NCBI GenBank assembly: GCA_020250175.1
Contig: JADCEN010000065.1
Coordinates: 1 to 33,549, forward strand
DNA: 33,549 nt
Reading direction: 5' to 3'
DNA from: Rhodobacter sp.
Lineage (GTDB): Bacteria > Pseudomonadota > Alphaproteobacteria > Rhodobacterales > Rhodobacteraceae
Part shown: positions 18,666-31,480 of the stretch, piece by piece
Layout: each line of letters opens with the position of its first letter
Numbering within the stretch: position 1 is the first letter of the stretch
Made by a program: the position numbers and the translations under genes
Notes under the pieces: model-generated
Told to the model about the DNA's origin: nothing
What the model saw: the letters and a program-made list of their open reading frames with translations, nothing else
The model's database searches: none

Positions 18666-21095
18666 TTGCCGCAGGCCCCAGAAGATCAGAAAGCAAAGCC
18701 CGTGTTCGATACGACCGTTACGCCGTCCGACCTGAAATCCGCAATCCTGCGGCACCTGACCTATACCCTGGGAAAGGACGCGCCGAACGCCAGCGTCTAT
18801 GACTGGCGCATGGCCCTGTCTTACGCCGTGCGCGACCGGATCGTCGAGCCGTGGTTCGCCTCGACCCGGCGCACCTGGGCAGAAGACCGCAAGCGCGTCT
18901 GCTACCTGTCGATGGAATTCCTGATCGGCCGCATCCTGGAAGATGCCACGATCAACCTTGGCCTGCGCGACATCGCCGAAGCGGCGATGAAGGACTTTGG
19001 CCAGGAGTTCCGCGCCATTGTCGAAGACGAGCCGGACGCAGCACTTGGCAACGGCGGCCTTGGGCGGCTGGCCGCCTGTTTCATGGACTCGATGGCGACG
19101 CTGGGCTGCCCGGCCTATGGTTATGGCATCCGCTATGAACATGGCCTGTTCCGCCAGCGGTTCGAAGGCGGCCGGCAGGTGGAAACCCCCGAAGACTGGC
19201 TGACGCAGCGCCACCCTTGGGAATTCGAGCGCCCCGAGTCGGTCTATACCATCGGCTTCAAGGGCCATGTCGACACCTCGGGCGGCAGGGAGGTGTGGGT
19301 TCCCGGTGAAACTGTGCTCGCCTCGGCGCATGATACGCCGGTGGTGGGCTGGCAGGGCAAATGGGCCAACACGCTGCGTCTGTGGCAGGCGGCACCGACC
19401 ACGCTGTTCGATCTGGAGCGGTTCAATCGCGGCGATTACGCCGCTGCGGCAGAACCCGAGGCGCTGGCCCGCACGCTAAGCCGCGTGCTTTACCCCGATG
19501 ACACCACCTATCAGGGCAAGGAGCTGCGCCTGAAGCAGGAGTTTTTCCTGACCTCTGCGGCGCTGCAGGATATCCTGCGGCGCTTTCTGTCCAACCATTC
19601 CGATCTGCGCGCCTTGCCCCGGCATGTCGCGATCCAGATGAATGACACGCACCCCGCCATTGCCGGCCCCGAGTTGATCCGCCTTCTGAGCGATGTCCAC
19701 GGGCTGGATTTTACCGAGGCGCTGGAAACGGCGCGGGCCTGTCTGGGTTACACCAACCACACCCTTTTGCCCGAGGCGCTGGAACGCTGGGCCACCTTCA
19801 CCTTCGGCACCGTCCTGCCGCGCCACATGCAGATTGTGGAGCGGATCGATGCCTGGCACCGCCGCACCTTTCCGGCGCGGCCCCATTACGTCGGCATCGT
19901 CAAGCATCAGGAAGTGCGGATGGGCGAGCTGGCCTTCATCATGGCGCACAGGGTCAACGGGGTTTCGGCGCTGCATTCGGACCTGATCAGGAAGAACCTG
20001 TTTCCCGAATTGCACCGCCTGCATCCCGACCGGATCATCAACCAGACCAACGGCGTCACCCCGCGCCGCTGGCTGAAAATGGCGAACCGCCCGCTGGCCC
20101 GGCTGATCACCGACAGCATCGGCGATGGCTGGGAAGATGATCTTGACCGGCTGCGCGATCTGGAACCGCATATCCGGGACGCAGGCTTTCGCGCCGCCTT
20201 CGATGCCGCCAAGCGCGCCAACAAGGTGCGGCTTGCCGGCTGGATCAAGGACAGCTTCGGCATCACCGTCAGCCCCGACGCGATGTTCGACGTGCAGATC
20301 AAGCGCATCCATGAATACAAGCGCCAGTTGCTGAACATCCTGCAAACCATCGCCCATTGGCATGCCATCAAGACCAACCCCGGGGCCGCATGGGTGCCGC
20401 GCGTCAGGATCTTCGGCGGAAAATCCGCGCCGGGCTATGCGGTGGCAAAGGAAATCATTCATCTGATCAATGATGTGGCATCCGTTCTTAATGCCGATCC
20501 TGAAACGCGCGATCTGCTGACGGTCCTTTATCCGGAAAACTACAACGTCTCGATGGCGGAACGTCTGATTCCGGCCGCTGACCTGTCCGAGCAGATTTCC
20601 ACCGCTGGAATGGAAGCCTCGGGCACGGGCAACATGAAATTCATGCTGAACGGCGCGCCCACCATCGGCACGCTGGACGGCGCGAATGTGGAAATCCTGC
20701 GCGAAGTGGGGCCAGAGAATTTCTTTCTGTTCGGCCTGACGGCGGAAGAGGCGGCGAAACGCCGCGAGGACCCGGAGCAGTCCAAGACGGCGATTGAAGC
20801 CAGCAAGCCCCTGCAGGATGTGCTGCAGATGATCGCCGAAGGCACTTTCAGCCCGGATCAGCCGGACCGCTATCACGGGCTGGTGCACCGCGTGTGGCAC
20901 CATGATTATTTCCTCGTCGCGGCGGATTTCGACGCCTATCACGCGGCGCAGGGTCAGGTGGATGCGGCCTTTGCCGACCGGGACCGCTGGGTGCGGATGG
21001 CGGCGATGAATACGGCACGGGCCGGATTCTTTTCCTCGGACCGGACAATCCGTGGTTACATGCGGGATGTCTGGTCGGTTGAACCGGCGTTTTGA
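18666..21095 (+). CDS. glgP: Glycogen phosphorylase
   Basis: GlgP releases glucose 1-phosphate from glycogen by phosphorolysis. Conserved pieces are LSYAVRDRIVEPWF, VCYLSMEFLIGR, LGNGGLGRLAACFMDSMATL, MNDTHPAIAGPEL, KRIHEYKRQLLNILQT and EASGTGNMKFMLNGA, which holds the Lys that binds pyridoxal phosphate. The length, about 800 residues, matches bacterial forms. The start is uncertain because no ATG lies in frame before residue 98 of the open frame. TTG at 18666, five bases after AAGG, gives 809 residues; GTG at 18702 gives 797; the open frame reaches GTG 18474 inside the dipeptidase gene. It is the first gene of the glycogen cluster, 17 bases before glgB. Confidence 0.93.
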   Translation: MPQAPEDQKAKPVFDTTVTPSDLKSAILRHLTYTLGKDAPNASVYDWRMALSYAVRDRIVEPWFASTRRTWAEDRKRVCYLSMEFLIGRILEDATINLGLRDIAEAAMKDFGQEFRAIVEDEPDAALGNGGLGRLAACFMDSMATLGCPAYGYGIRYEHGLFRQRFEGGRQVETPEDWLTQRHPWEFERPESVYTIGFKGHVDTSGGREVWVPGETVLASAHDTPVVGWQGKWANTLRLWQAAPTTLFDLERFNRGDYAAAAEPEALARTLSRVLYPDDTTYQGKELRLKQEFFLTSAALQDILRRFLSNHSDLRALPRHVAIQMNDTHPAIAGPELIRLLSDVHGLDFTEALETARACLGYTNHTLLPEALERWATFTFGTVLPRHMQIVERIDAWHRRTFPARPHYVGIVKHQEVRMGELAFIMAHRVNGVSALHSDLIRKNLFPELHRLHPDRIINQTNGVTPRRWLKMANRPLARLITDSIGDGWEDDLDRLRDLEPHIRDAGFRAAFDAAKRANKVRLAGWIKDSFGITVSPDAMFDVQIKRIHEYKRQLLNILQTIAHWHAIKTNPGAAWVPRVRIFGGKSAPGYAVAKEIIHLINDVASVLNADPETRDLLTVLYPENYNVSMAERLIPAADLSEQISTAGMEASGTGNMKFMLNGAPTIGTLDGANVEILREVGPENFFLFGLTAEEAAKRREDPEQSKTAIEASKPLQDVLQMIAEGTFSPDQPDRYHGLVHRVWHHDYFLVAADFDAYHAAQGQVDAAFADRDRWVRMAAMNTARAGFFSSDRTIRGYMRDVWSVEPAF

Positions 21096-21112
21096 ACCAA
21101 AGGAAGACCGGC

Positions 21113-23296
21113 ATGGCCAAAGGTGCCGAGGCTGCCCTGATCGACACGGCGACCGCGCGGGCCCTGGCCGAAGGGGTGCATGGCGACCCCTTTTCGGTGC
21201 TGGGCCTGCACCGGCGGGGCACCCGCTGGGTGCTGACGGCCTTTGTGCCCGGAGCGGATAGGCTGGAGGTACTGGCAGAGACATCGATTGCCGCCAGCCC
21301 GGTGGATGGGGTGCCGGGCCTGTTCGTGGCCACCCTGGCCCGCCGCCAGCCCTACCGGCTGCGCGCGGCCAATGCCGGTGCGACATGGGAATTCGACGAT
21401 CCGTTCCGCTTTGGCCCGGTTCTGGGCGAGTTGGACGAATACCTGCTGGGCGAGGGCACCCACCGCCGCCTGTGGCAGGTGCTGGGCGCGCATGTGATCA
21501 CGCATGAAGGGGTTGGGGGCACGCATTTCGCCGTCTGGGCGCCGAACGCGCGGCGCGTTTCGGTGGTGGGGGATTTCAACATCTGGGATGGCCGCCGCCA
21601 CCCGATGCGGCGGCGCGGCGCAACCGGGGTCTGGGAAACCTTTATCCCCGGCCTGGGCGAAGGGGCCACCTACAAATACGAGCTGCGCGGCCCGGATGGC
21701 GGGCTTTTGCCGCTGAAGGCCGATCCGGTGGGCTTTGGGGCGGAACATGCCCCCGCCAATGCCTCGGTGGTACGGTCGCTGGGCGCTGCGCCGTGGCAGG
21801 ACGGCGACTGGATGGCACGCCGGGCGGCGCGCCAATCCATCGATGCCCCGATCTCGGTCTATGAGGTGCATCTGGGCAGCTGGCGGCGCGCGCCGGGCAA
21901 CCGGATGCTGAGCTATCTGGAACTGGCGGAACAACTGGTCGATTACGTGGCCGACATGGGTTTCACCCATATCGAGCTGATGCCAGTTTCCGAATTTCCC
22001 TTTGACGGCAGCTGGGGCTATCAGCCGGTGGGCCTTTATGCCCCCACGATCCGTCACGGTACGCCGCCTGAATTCCGCGCCTTCATTCAGGCGGCCCATG
22101 CAAGGGGTCTGGGCGTGCTGCTGGACTGGGTTCCGGGCCATTTCCCGACCGATCCGCACGGGTTGGGCCGGTTCGACGGCACCGCACTCTACGAGCATCA
22201 GGACCCGCGCGAAGGCTTTCACCAGGACTGGAACACCCTGATCTACAACTACGGCCGGGTCGAGGTTGCCAACTTTCTGGTGTCCAATGCCCTGTACTGG
22301 CTGGAGGAATATCACCTGGACGGGCTGCGGGTCGATGCGGTTGCCTCGATGCTGTACCGCGATTATTCCCGGTCTGCAGGGCAGTGGCTGCCCAATCGCG
22401 ACGGCGGGCGCGAAAACTACGAGGCGATTGCCCTGCTGCAGCGCATGAACGTCACCACCTATGGGGAAATGCCCGGCATCGTTACGGTGGCCGAGGAAAG
22501 CACGGCCTTTCCCGGCGTGTCGCGCCCGGTGAACCATGGCGGGCTTGGCTTTGGCTTCAAGTGGAACATGGGCTGGATGAATGACACGCTGGATTACATG
22601 CAAAAGGACCCGGTCCATCGGAAGTACCACCACCATCAGATGACCTTTGGCCTGCATTACGCCTGGTCGGAAAACTACATCCTGCCGATCAGCCATGACG
22701 AGGTGGTGCATGGCAAAGGCTCGATGCTGGCCAAGATGCCCGGCACCGAAGATGACAGGTTCGCCAATCTGCGTGCCTTTTACGGCTTCATGTGGGGGCA
22801 TCCGGGCAAGAAGCTGCTGTTCATGGGCCAGGAATTCGCCCAGGCGCAGGAATGGAACCATGACCAAAGCCTGGACTGGCATCTGCTGGACATCCCCCGG
22901 CACCGGGGCATGCAGGCGCTGGTGCGCGATCTGAACGCGCTTTACCGCAGCACGCCCGCCCTGCATGTCAACGACACCCGCCCCGAAGGCTTTGCCTGGA
23001 TCGAGGCGAACGATGCCGAAGGTTCGGTCTATGCCTGGGCGCGCATCGGGCGCGCCGAAGATGCGAAGGTGACGGTCGCCGTCAACATGACCCCGGTCGG
23101 GCGGACGTACCGGATGGGCTTTCCGGCCCCCGGCCCCTGGGACGAGGTGCTCAACACCGATGCCGCCGTCTATGGCGGCGGCAACCGGGGCAACCTGGGC
23201 GGCATCCGGACAGAGCCGACACCGTGGCACGGCCAGCGCCAGTCGGCGCTGGTCACGCTGCCGCCGCTTGCAACCGTCTTTTTCCGGCAGGGGTAG
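21113..23296 (+). CDS. glgB: 1,4-alpha-glucan (glycogen) branching enzyme
   Basis: GlgB cuts an alpha-1,4 chain and reattaches it in an alpha-1,6 link, making glycogen branches. The 727-residue protein has the long form: an N1 region (about 1-105), a CBM48 module (about 115-215, VWAPNARRVSVVGDFN) and a GH13 barrel. Catalytic motifs are GLRVDAVASML (nucleophile Asp), TVAEEST (acid/base Glu) and ISHDEVVHGK (third acid). GSWGYQPVGLYAP is also typical. The ATG at 21113 follows AAGGAAG; glgP ends 17 bases upstream and glgC begins 48 bases downstream. Confidence 0.97.
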   Translation: MAKGAEAALIDTATARALAEGVHGDPFSVLGLHRRGTRWVLTAFVPGADRLEVLAETSIAASPVDGVPGLFVATLARRQPYRLRAANAGATWEFDDPFRFGPVLGELDEYLLGEGTHRRLWQVLGAHVITHEGVGGTHFAVWAPNARRVSVVGDFNIWDGRRHPMRRRGATGVWETFIPGLGEGATYKYELRGPDGGLLPLKADPVGFGAEHAPANASVVRSLGAAPWQDGDWMARRAARQSIDAPISVYEVHLGSWRRAPGNRMLSYLELAEQLVDYVADMGFTHIELMPVSEFPFDGSWGYQPVGLYAPTIRHGTPPEFRAFIQAAHARGLGVLLDWVPGHFPTDPHGLGRFDGTALYEHQDPREGFHQDWNTLIYNYGRVEVANFLVSNALYWLEEYHLDGLRVDAVASMLYRDYSRSAGQWLPNRDGGRENYEAIALLQRMNVTTYGEMPGIVTVAEESTAFPGVSRPVNHGGLGFGFKWNMGWMNDTLDYMQKDPVHRKYHHHQMTFGLHYAWSENYILPISHDEVVHGKGSMLAKMPGTEDDRFANLRAFYGFMWGHPGKKLLFMGQEFAQAQEWNHDQSLDWHLLDIPRHRGMQALVRDLNALYRSTPALHVNDTRPEGFAWIEANDAEGSVYAWARIGRAEDAKVTVAVNMTPVGRTYRMGFPAPGPWDEVLNTDAAVYGGGNRGNLGGIRTEPTPWHGQRQSALVTLPPLATVFFRQG

Positions 23297-23344
23297 GGCG
23301 GGCATTTCAGGCCGGGAGAAACCCGGAACCAGGGGGAGGATCAG

Positions 23345-24616
23345 ATGCAACCAAGACCGAATTCCCGGCTGTCCACGCAGGCCATGGCCTTTGTCCTGGC
23401 AGGGGGGCGGGGAAGCCGCCTGAAGGAACTGACCGACCGCCGTGCCAAACCGGCAGTCTATTTCGGCGGCAAGACCCGGATCATCGACTTTGCCCTGTCG
23501 AACGCCCTGAACTCGGGCATCCGCAAGATGGCGATTGCCACCCAGTACAAGGCGCACAGCCTGATCCGCCATTGCCAGCGCGGATGGAGCTTTTTCCGGG
23601 CCGAACGCAACGAATATCTTGATATCCTGCCCGCCAGCCAGCGGGTGAATGAAAACAAATGGTATCTGGGCACTGCCGATGCCGTCACGCAGAACATCGA
23701 CATCGTCGACAGCTACGGCATCAGATATGTGGTGATCCTGGCGGGCGATCACATCTACAAGATGGATTACGAGATCATGCTGCGCCAGCATGTCGATACC
23801 GGCGCGGATGTGACCATCGGCTGCCTGACCGTGCCGCGCCCGGACGCCACCGCCTTTGGCGTGATGGATGTCGACGCGACAGGGCGCATCCTGTCGTTTC
23901 TGGAAAAGCCGAAAGACCCGCCCGCGATCCCCGGCGATCCCGACCATGCGCTTGCGTCAATGGGCATCTATGTCTTCAACTGGGATTTCCTGCGCGCCCT
24001 GCTGATCAAGGATGCGGAAGATGCGAATTCCAGCCATGACTTCGGCAATGACCTGATCCCGGATATCGTGAAGAACGGCAAGGCGATGGCGCACCGCTTT
24101 GCCGAATCCTGCGTCAAGTCGGGGCTGGAAAGCGAACCCTACTGGCGCGATGTCGGCACCATCGACGCCTTCTGGCAGGCCAATATCGACCTGACCGATT
24201 TCGTGCCCAAGCTGGACCTTTACGACAACCAATGGCCGATCTGGACCTATGCCGAAATCGTGCCCCCCGCCAAGTTCGTGCATGACGAGGATGGGCGGCG
24301 CGGCACGGCAATCTCTTCGCTGGTGTCGGGGGATTGCATCGTCTCGGGGTCCGAGGTGCGCAATTCGCTGCTGTTCACCGGCTGCCGCACCCATTCCTTT
24401 TCCGCGCTTGACCATGTCGTGGCGCTGCCACAGGTCATCGTGCAGCGCAAGGCGCAGCTGAAGAACTGCGTCATCGACCGGGGGGTGATCATTCCCGAAG
24501 GTCTTGTGGTGGGGCAGGATCCGGTCGAGGACGAACGCTGGTTCCGCCGCACCGCGGCGGGGATTGTGCTGGTGACGCAGGATATGCTGGATGCGCGGGC
24601 GGCAAAGCTTGGCTGA
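23345..24616 (+). CDS. glgC: Glucose-1-phosphate adenylyltransferase (ADP-glucose pyrophosphorylase)
   Basis: GlgC makes ADP-glucose from glucose 1-phosphate and ATP, the committed and allosterically controlled step of bacterial glycogen synthesis. The 423-residue protein shows [20 protein letters not shown] with the nucleotide loop and regulatory basic residues, [33 protein letters not shown] and [20 protein letters not shown] left-handed beta-helix of hexapeptide type fills about residues 300-410. A strong GGGGGAGGA precedes the ATG. The TGA stop overlaps a possible ATG of the glgA frame. Confidence 0.97.
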   Translation: MQPRPNSRLSTQAMAFVLAGGRGSRLKELTDRRAKPAVYFGGKTRIIDFALSNALNSGIRKMAIATQYKAHSLIRHCQRGWSFFRAERNEYLDILPASQRVNENKWYLGTADAVTQNIDIVDSYGIRYVVILAGDHIYKMDYEIMLRQHVDTGADVTIGCLTVPRPDATAFGVMDVDATGRILSFLEKPKDPPAIPGDPDHALASMGIYVFNWDFLRALLIKDAEDANSSHDFGNDLIPDIVKNGKAMAHRFAESCVKSGLESEPYWRDVGTIDAFWQANIDLTDFVPKLDLYDNQWPIWTYAEIVPPAKFVHDEDGRRGTAISSLVSGDCIVSGSEVRNSLLFTGCRTHSFSALDHVVALPQVIVQRKAQLKNCVIDRGVIIPEGLVVGQDPVEDERWFRRTAAGIVLVTQDMLDARAAKLG

Positions 24617-24633
24617 TGCGCCGGTGGCGGACG

Positions 24634-24661
24634 CCGGGGGCGCTGCCCCCGGACCCCCGGG
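24634..24661. repeat. GC-rich hairpin element between glgC and glgA
   Basis: CCGGGGG (24634-24640), loop CGCTG, CCCCCGG (24646-24652), then ACCCCCGGG and ATATTC. I recall this type of element as common between genes in Rhodobacterales genomes. It could slow RNA decay or attenuate reading between glgC and glgA. It lies inside the longest open frame of glgA. Confidence 0.6.
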
Positions 24662-24678
24662 ATATTCGTGAACAGACA

Positions 24679-26135
24679 ATGGGTTTGGGGGGAAGGGTGA
24701 CAGAAATTCGGGGCCGGGTGCTGTCGGTGGCGTCGGAATGCGTGCCGCTGATCAAGACGGGCGGGCTGGCCGATGTTGTGGGTGCCTTGCCTGCCGCCCT
24801 GGCGGGGCAGGGCTGGGATATGCGGGTCTTGCTGCCCGCCTACCGCGCGCTGCGCGGTCCTGCGGCGGACTGGCCGCAGCTTTGGGCGGCGGACGACCTG
24901 TTCGGGGGGCCTGGCCGTGTGCTGGCGGGGCAGGTGGCCGGGATCTCGGTGCTTCTGCTGGACGCCCCGCATCTGTTTGACCGCGACGGCGGCCCCTATG
25001 CCGGGCCGGGTGGCGACTGGCCGGACAATCCGCTGCGCTTTGCCGCGCTGGGCTGGGCCGCCGCCGAAATCGCGCGCCTGGGCCTGAGCGATGGCTGGCA
25101 CCCGGAGGTGCTGCATGCCCATGACTGGCAGGCGGGCCTTGCCCCGGCCTATCTGCGCTATCGCGGTGCCGGGCCGGTCAGGTCCGTCCTGACGGTGCAT
25201 AACATCGCCTTTCAGGGCTGGGCACCTGCCGGGTTGCTGGGCGCGCTGCGCCTGCCGCCGGACCAGTTCCATTCCGGCGCGCTGGAGTATTACGGCGGGC
25301 TGTCTTCGCTGAAGGCGGGGCTGGTGACGGCGGATGCGATCACCACGGTTTCGCCCACCTATGCGGCGGAACTGATGCGGCCCGAATTCGGCATGGGGTT
25401 GCAGGGCGTCATCGCGGCGCGGGCAGGGCAGGTGACGGGCATCCTGAACGGGGTGGATACAGGTGTCTGGTCGCCCGAGGCCGACACAGGGATCATCCCT
25501 TATTCTGCCCGCACGCTGAAGCGCAAGGCGCTGAACCGCGCGGCACTTCAGGCCGAGTTCGGCCTGACGGTGCCCGGCCCGCTGGCCATCATCGTGAGCC
25601 GCCTGACCGACCAGAAGGGGATTGACCTGATCCCCGGCGCGATGCCTGCCTTTATCGAGGCGGGCGGCGGCCTTGTGGTGCTGGGATCGGGCGATCCGGC
25701 GCTGGAGGCGGCGATGCGCGGGCTGGCCGCGCGCTTTCCCGGGCGGGTCGGGGTGCACATCGGCTATGACGAGGGGATGAGCCACCTTCTGTTCGCGGGC
25801 GGCGATGCGGTGCTTGTCCCCTCGCGCTTTGAACCCTGCGGGCTGACGCAGATGTACGGGCTGCGCTATGGCACGCTGCCGGTGGTCGCGGCGACGGGCG
25901 GGCTGGCCGATACCGTCATCGGGGCCACGCCCGCCACGCTGACCGCCGGGGTGGCCACCGGCATCGTCTTTGCCCCGACCGACGCGCTGGGGCTGGCGCT
26001 GGCGCTTCGCCGCGTGACCGGGCTTTATGCAGACCGTGACACCTGGGCGCGCTTGCAGCGAAACGCCATGAAGCACCCCGTCGGCTGGGCGGCCCCGGCC
26101 GCCGCCTATGCCCGGCTGTACGAAGGGCTGGCCGG

Positions 26136-26139
<4 letters not shown>
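24679..26139 (+). CDS. glgA: Glycogen synthase (ADP-glucose dependent)
   Basis: GlgA adds glucose from ADP-glucose to the end of an alpha-1,4 chain (GT5 family, GT-B fold). The conserved start is VLSVASECVPLIKTGGLADVVGALPAALA, with the KTGGL sugar-nucleotide motif. HDWQAGLAPAYL, SVLTVHNIAFQG, VSRLTDQKGIDLIPGAM and VPSRFEPCGLTQMYGLRYG with the catalytic Glu follow. From the ATG at 24679 the protein has 486 residues, close to the usual 475-485. A GTG at 24697, immediately after GGGGGGAAG, is also possible, and the open frame reaches 24616 through the hairpin element. It overlaps glgX by four bases. Confidence 0.95.
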
Positions 26140-29896
<3,757 letters not shown>

Positions 29897-29944
29897 GGGC
29901 GCAAACCCGCCGCGCCCCCGGTGAGCCGTGTTTTTTCGGCCCCA

Positions 29945-30292
29945 AGGCCATGGCCCTGGTCAAAGCCTGCGACGGACAGGACGGCAAAATCAAAATCGTG
30001 CGTGGCCGTTTGCCGTTATTGCCTGCGCTCGGCCCCGCCCCGCCCGACTGCGCCATCCCGGCACGGCGGGGGGTCGAAAACCGCCTGCACCGGATGCCGG
30101 ATGTGGTCTTGCACGATGACCCGACGCGCCCGAAAACCGGGAAGGGTCCGAAAAAAATAGCCAAGATCAAGAACTTGGCCATGAACCTGATCCGGGCAGC
30201 GCCGGGACATGACAGCCGCAAATCCAAAGGCAAAGCCGCAGCCCAAGGATCAGAACCATCTTGAAGCCATCCTCCCTCCGGCAGCAAAATGA
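29945..30292 (+). pseudogene. Decayed ISAs1-type transposase, C-terminal part
   Basis: The frame from 29950 contains GVENRLHRMPDVVLHDDPTR, then KTGKGPKKIAKIKNLAMNLIRAAPG. This matches the end of ISAs1-family transposases (HWGIEN-LHWVLDV-F-ED--R followed by N-A--R--ALNL). The usual HW before the first glycine is lost, and the stretch upstream is out of frame. After about 30237 the likely tail (QPKDQNHLEAILPPAAK, ending at the TGA near 30290) is in another frame. It is a remnant without the N-terminal half and cannot be active. No ends or target duplication were found. Confidence 0.6.
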
Positions 30293-30418
30293 CCGTCAGG
30301 CAAGTCCCCCCTGCGGAAGCGGGATTGCGTTTGTGCGCCATTGTGCTGTCGCTTCAGGGCGTGACAGGGCGCGGGCGGGATGGTCAGATGCGCGCGGGAA
30401 TCATCTCGCGGGGGTGCC

Positions 30419-31405
30419 ATGACGCAAGATTTCTTCCGGCCGGTTTCGGGCTTTGACCTGCCGCGATTCGCCGGAATTCCGACCTTCATGCGCCTGCCGC
30501 ATGTCGGGCTGGACGACCCGCGGATTTCACAGGTGCAGGTCGGGCTGATCGGCGCGCCCTGGGACGGGGGCACCACCAACCGCCCCGGCCCGCGCCACGG
30601 GCCGCGCCAGATGCGGGATCTGTCCACGATGATCCGGGCGGAAAACGGCAGCACGCGGGTGCGGCCCTTTGATCTGGTGCGCTGTGCCGATCTGGGGGAT
30701 GTAGCCCCGAATCCGGGCGACCTGATGGAGTCGATGGCGCGGATGACGGCGTTCTACGCCCGTGTGAAGGCGCAGGGCATCGTGCCGCTGACCGCAGGCG
30801 GGGATCATCTGTGCACGCTGCCGATCCTGCGCGCCCTGGCCCGGGATGCGCCGCTGGGCATGATTCATTTCGACAGCCACACCGACCTTTTCCACAGCTA
30901 TTTCGGCGGCACGATGTATACCCATGGCACGCCGTTCCGCCGCGCGGTCGAGGAAGGGCTGCTTGACCCCGCACGGGTCTGCATGATCGGCATCCGTGGC
31001 CCGGCCTATGACCGCGAAGATCGCGATTTCGCCGATTCGGTCGGCATCCGGGTGATTCCGGTCGAAGAGGTCTTCGCGCGTGGCCCCGATGATGTGATGG
31101 CCGAAGCGCGCGGGATTGTCGGGCAGGGCGATACCTATGTCAGCTATGACATCGACTTTGTCGATCCGGCCTATGCGCCGGGCACCGGCACGCCCGAGAT
31201 CGGCGGCCCGACCAGCTGGCAGGCGCTGCAGGTGGCGCGCGGACTGAAGGGCGTGAAGGTGGTGGGGGCCGATCTGGTCGAGGTGTCGCCCCCCTTCGAT
31301 CCCTCGGGCGGGACGGCCTTTCTGGGGGTCACGCTGATGTTCGAGATGCTGTGCATCATCGCCGAGTGCCTGGCGGCGGATGCGGCCACGACCGGCGCGG
31401 CGTGA
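30419..31405 (+). CDS. Agmatinase-family ureohydrolase
   Basis: Ureohydrolases split a guanidino group into urea and an amine using two manganese ions. The 328-residue protein keeps all metal ligands: GGDH (127-130), HFDSHTD (150-156) and SYDIDFVDP (D244 and D246). MYTHGTPFRRAVEEGLL follows the second motif, as in agmatinases and guanidinobutyrases. The substrate could be agmatine, guanidinobutyrate or guanidinopropionate and cannot be fixed by eye. The start is the ATG at 30419 after a GGGGG stretch; 13 more codons upstream are unconserved. The next gene, an amidohydrolase, starts 76 bases downstream, so co-transcription is plausible. Confidence 0.88.
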   Translation: MTQDFFRPVSGFDLPRFAGIPTFMRLPHVGLDDPRISQVQVGLIGAPWDGGTTNRPGPRHGPRQMRDLSTMIRAENGSTRVRPFDLVRCADLGDVAPNPGDLMESMARMTAFYARVKAQGIVPLTAGGDHLCTLPILRALARDAPLGMIHFDSHTDLFHSYFGGTMYTHGTPFRRAVEEGLLDPARVCMIGIRGPAYDREDRDFADSVGIRVIPVEEVFARGPDDVMAEARGIVGQGDTYVSYDIDFVDPAYAPGTGTPEIGGPTSWQALQVARGLKGVKVVGADLVEVSPPFDPSGGTAFLGVTLMFEMLCIIAECLAADAATTGAA

Positions 31406-31480
31406 CCGTTTCGCGCCCTTCACCCATCGGGGGTGGCCAAAGCGCCGGCCCTTCCCTCAGCCCTGACCGAAAGAAGACCC

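Noticed and set aside
21056-23947. A 963-codon open frame antisense to glgB and glgC
   Set aside because: It is the complement of two clear genes. The composition is that of a shadow frame and no domain is visible.
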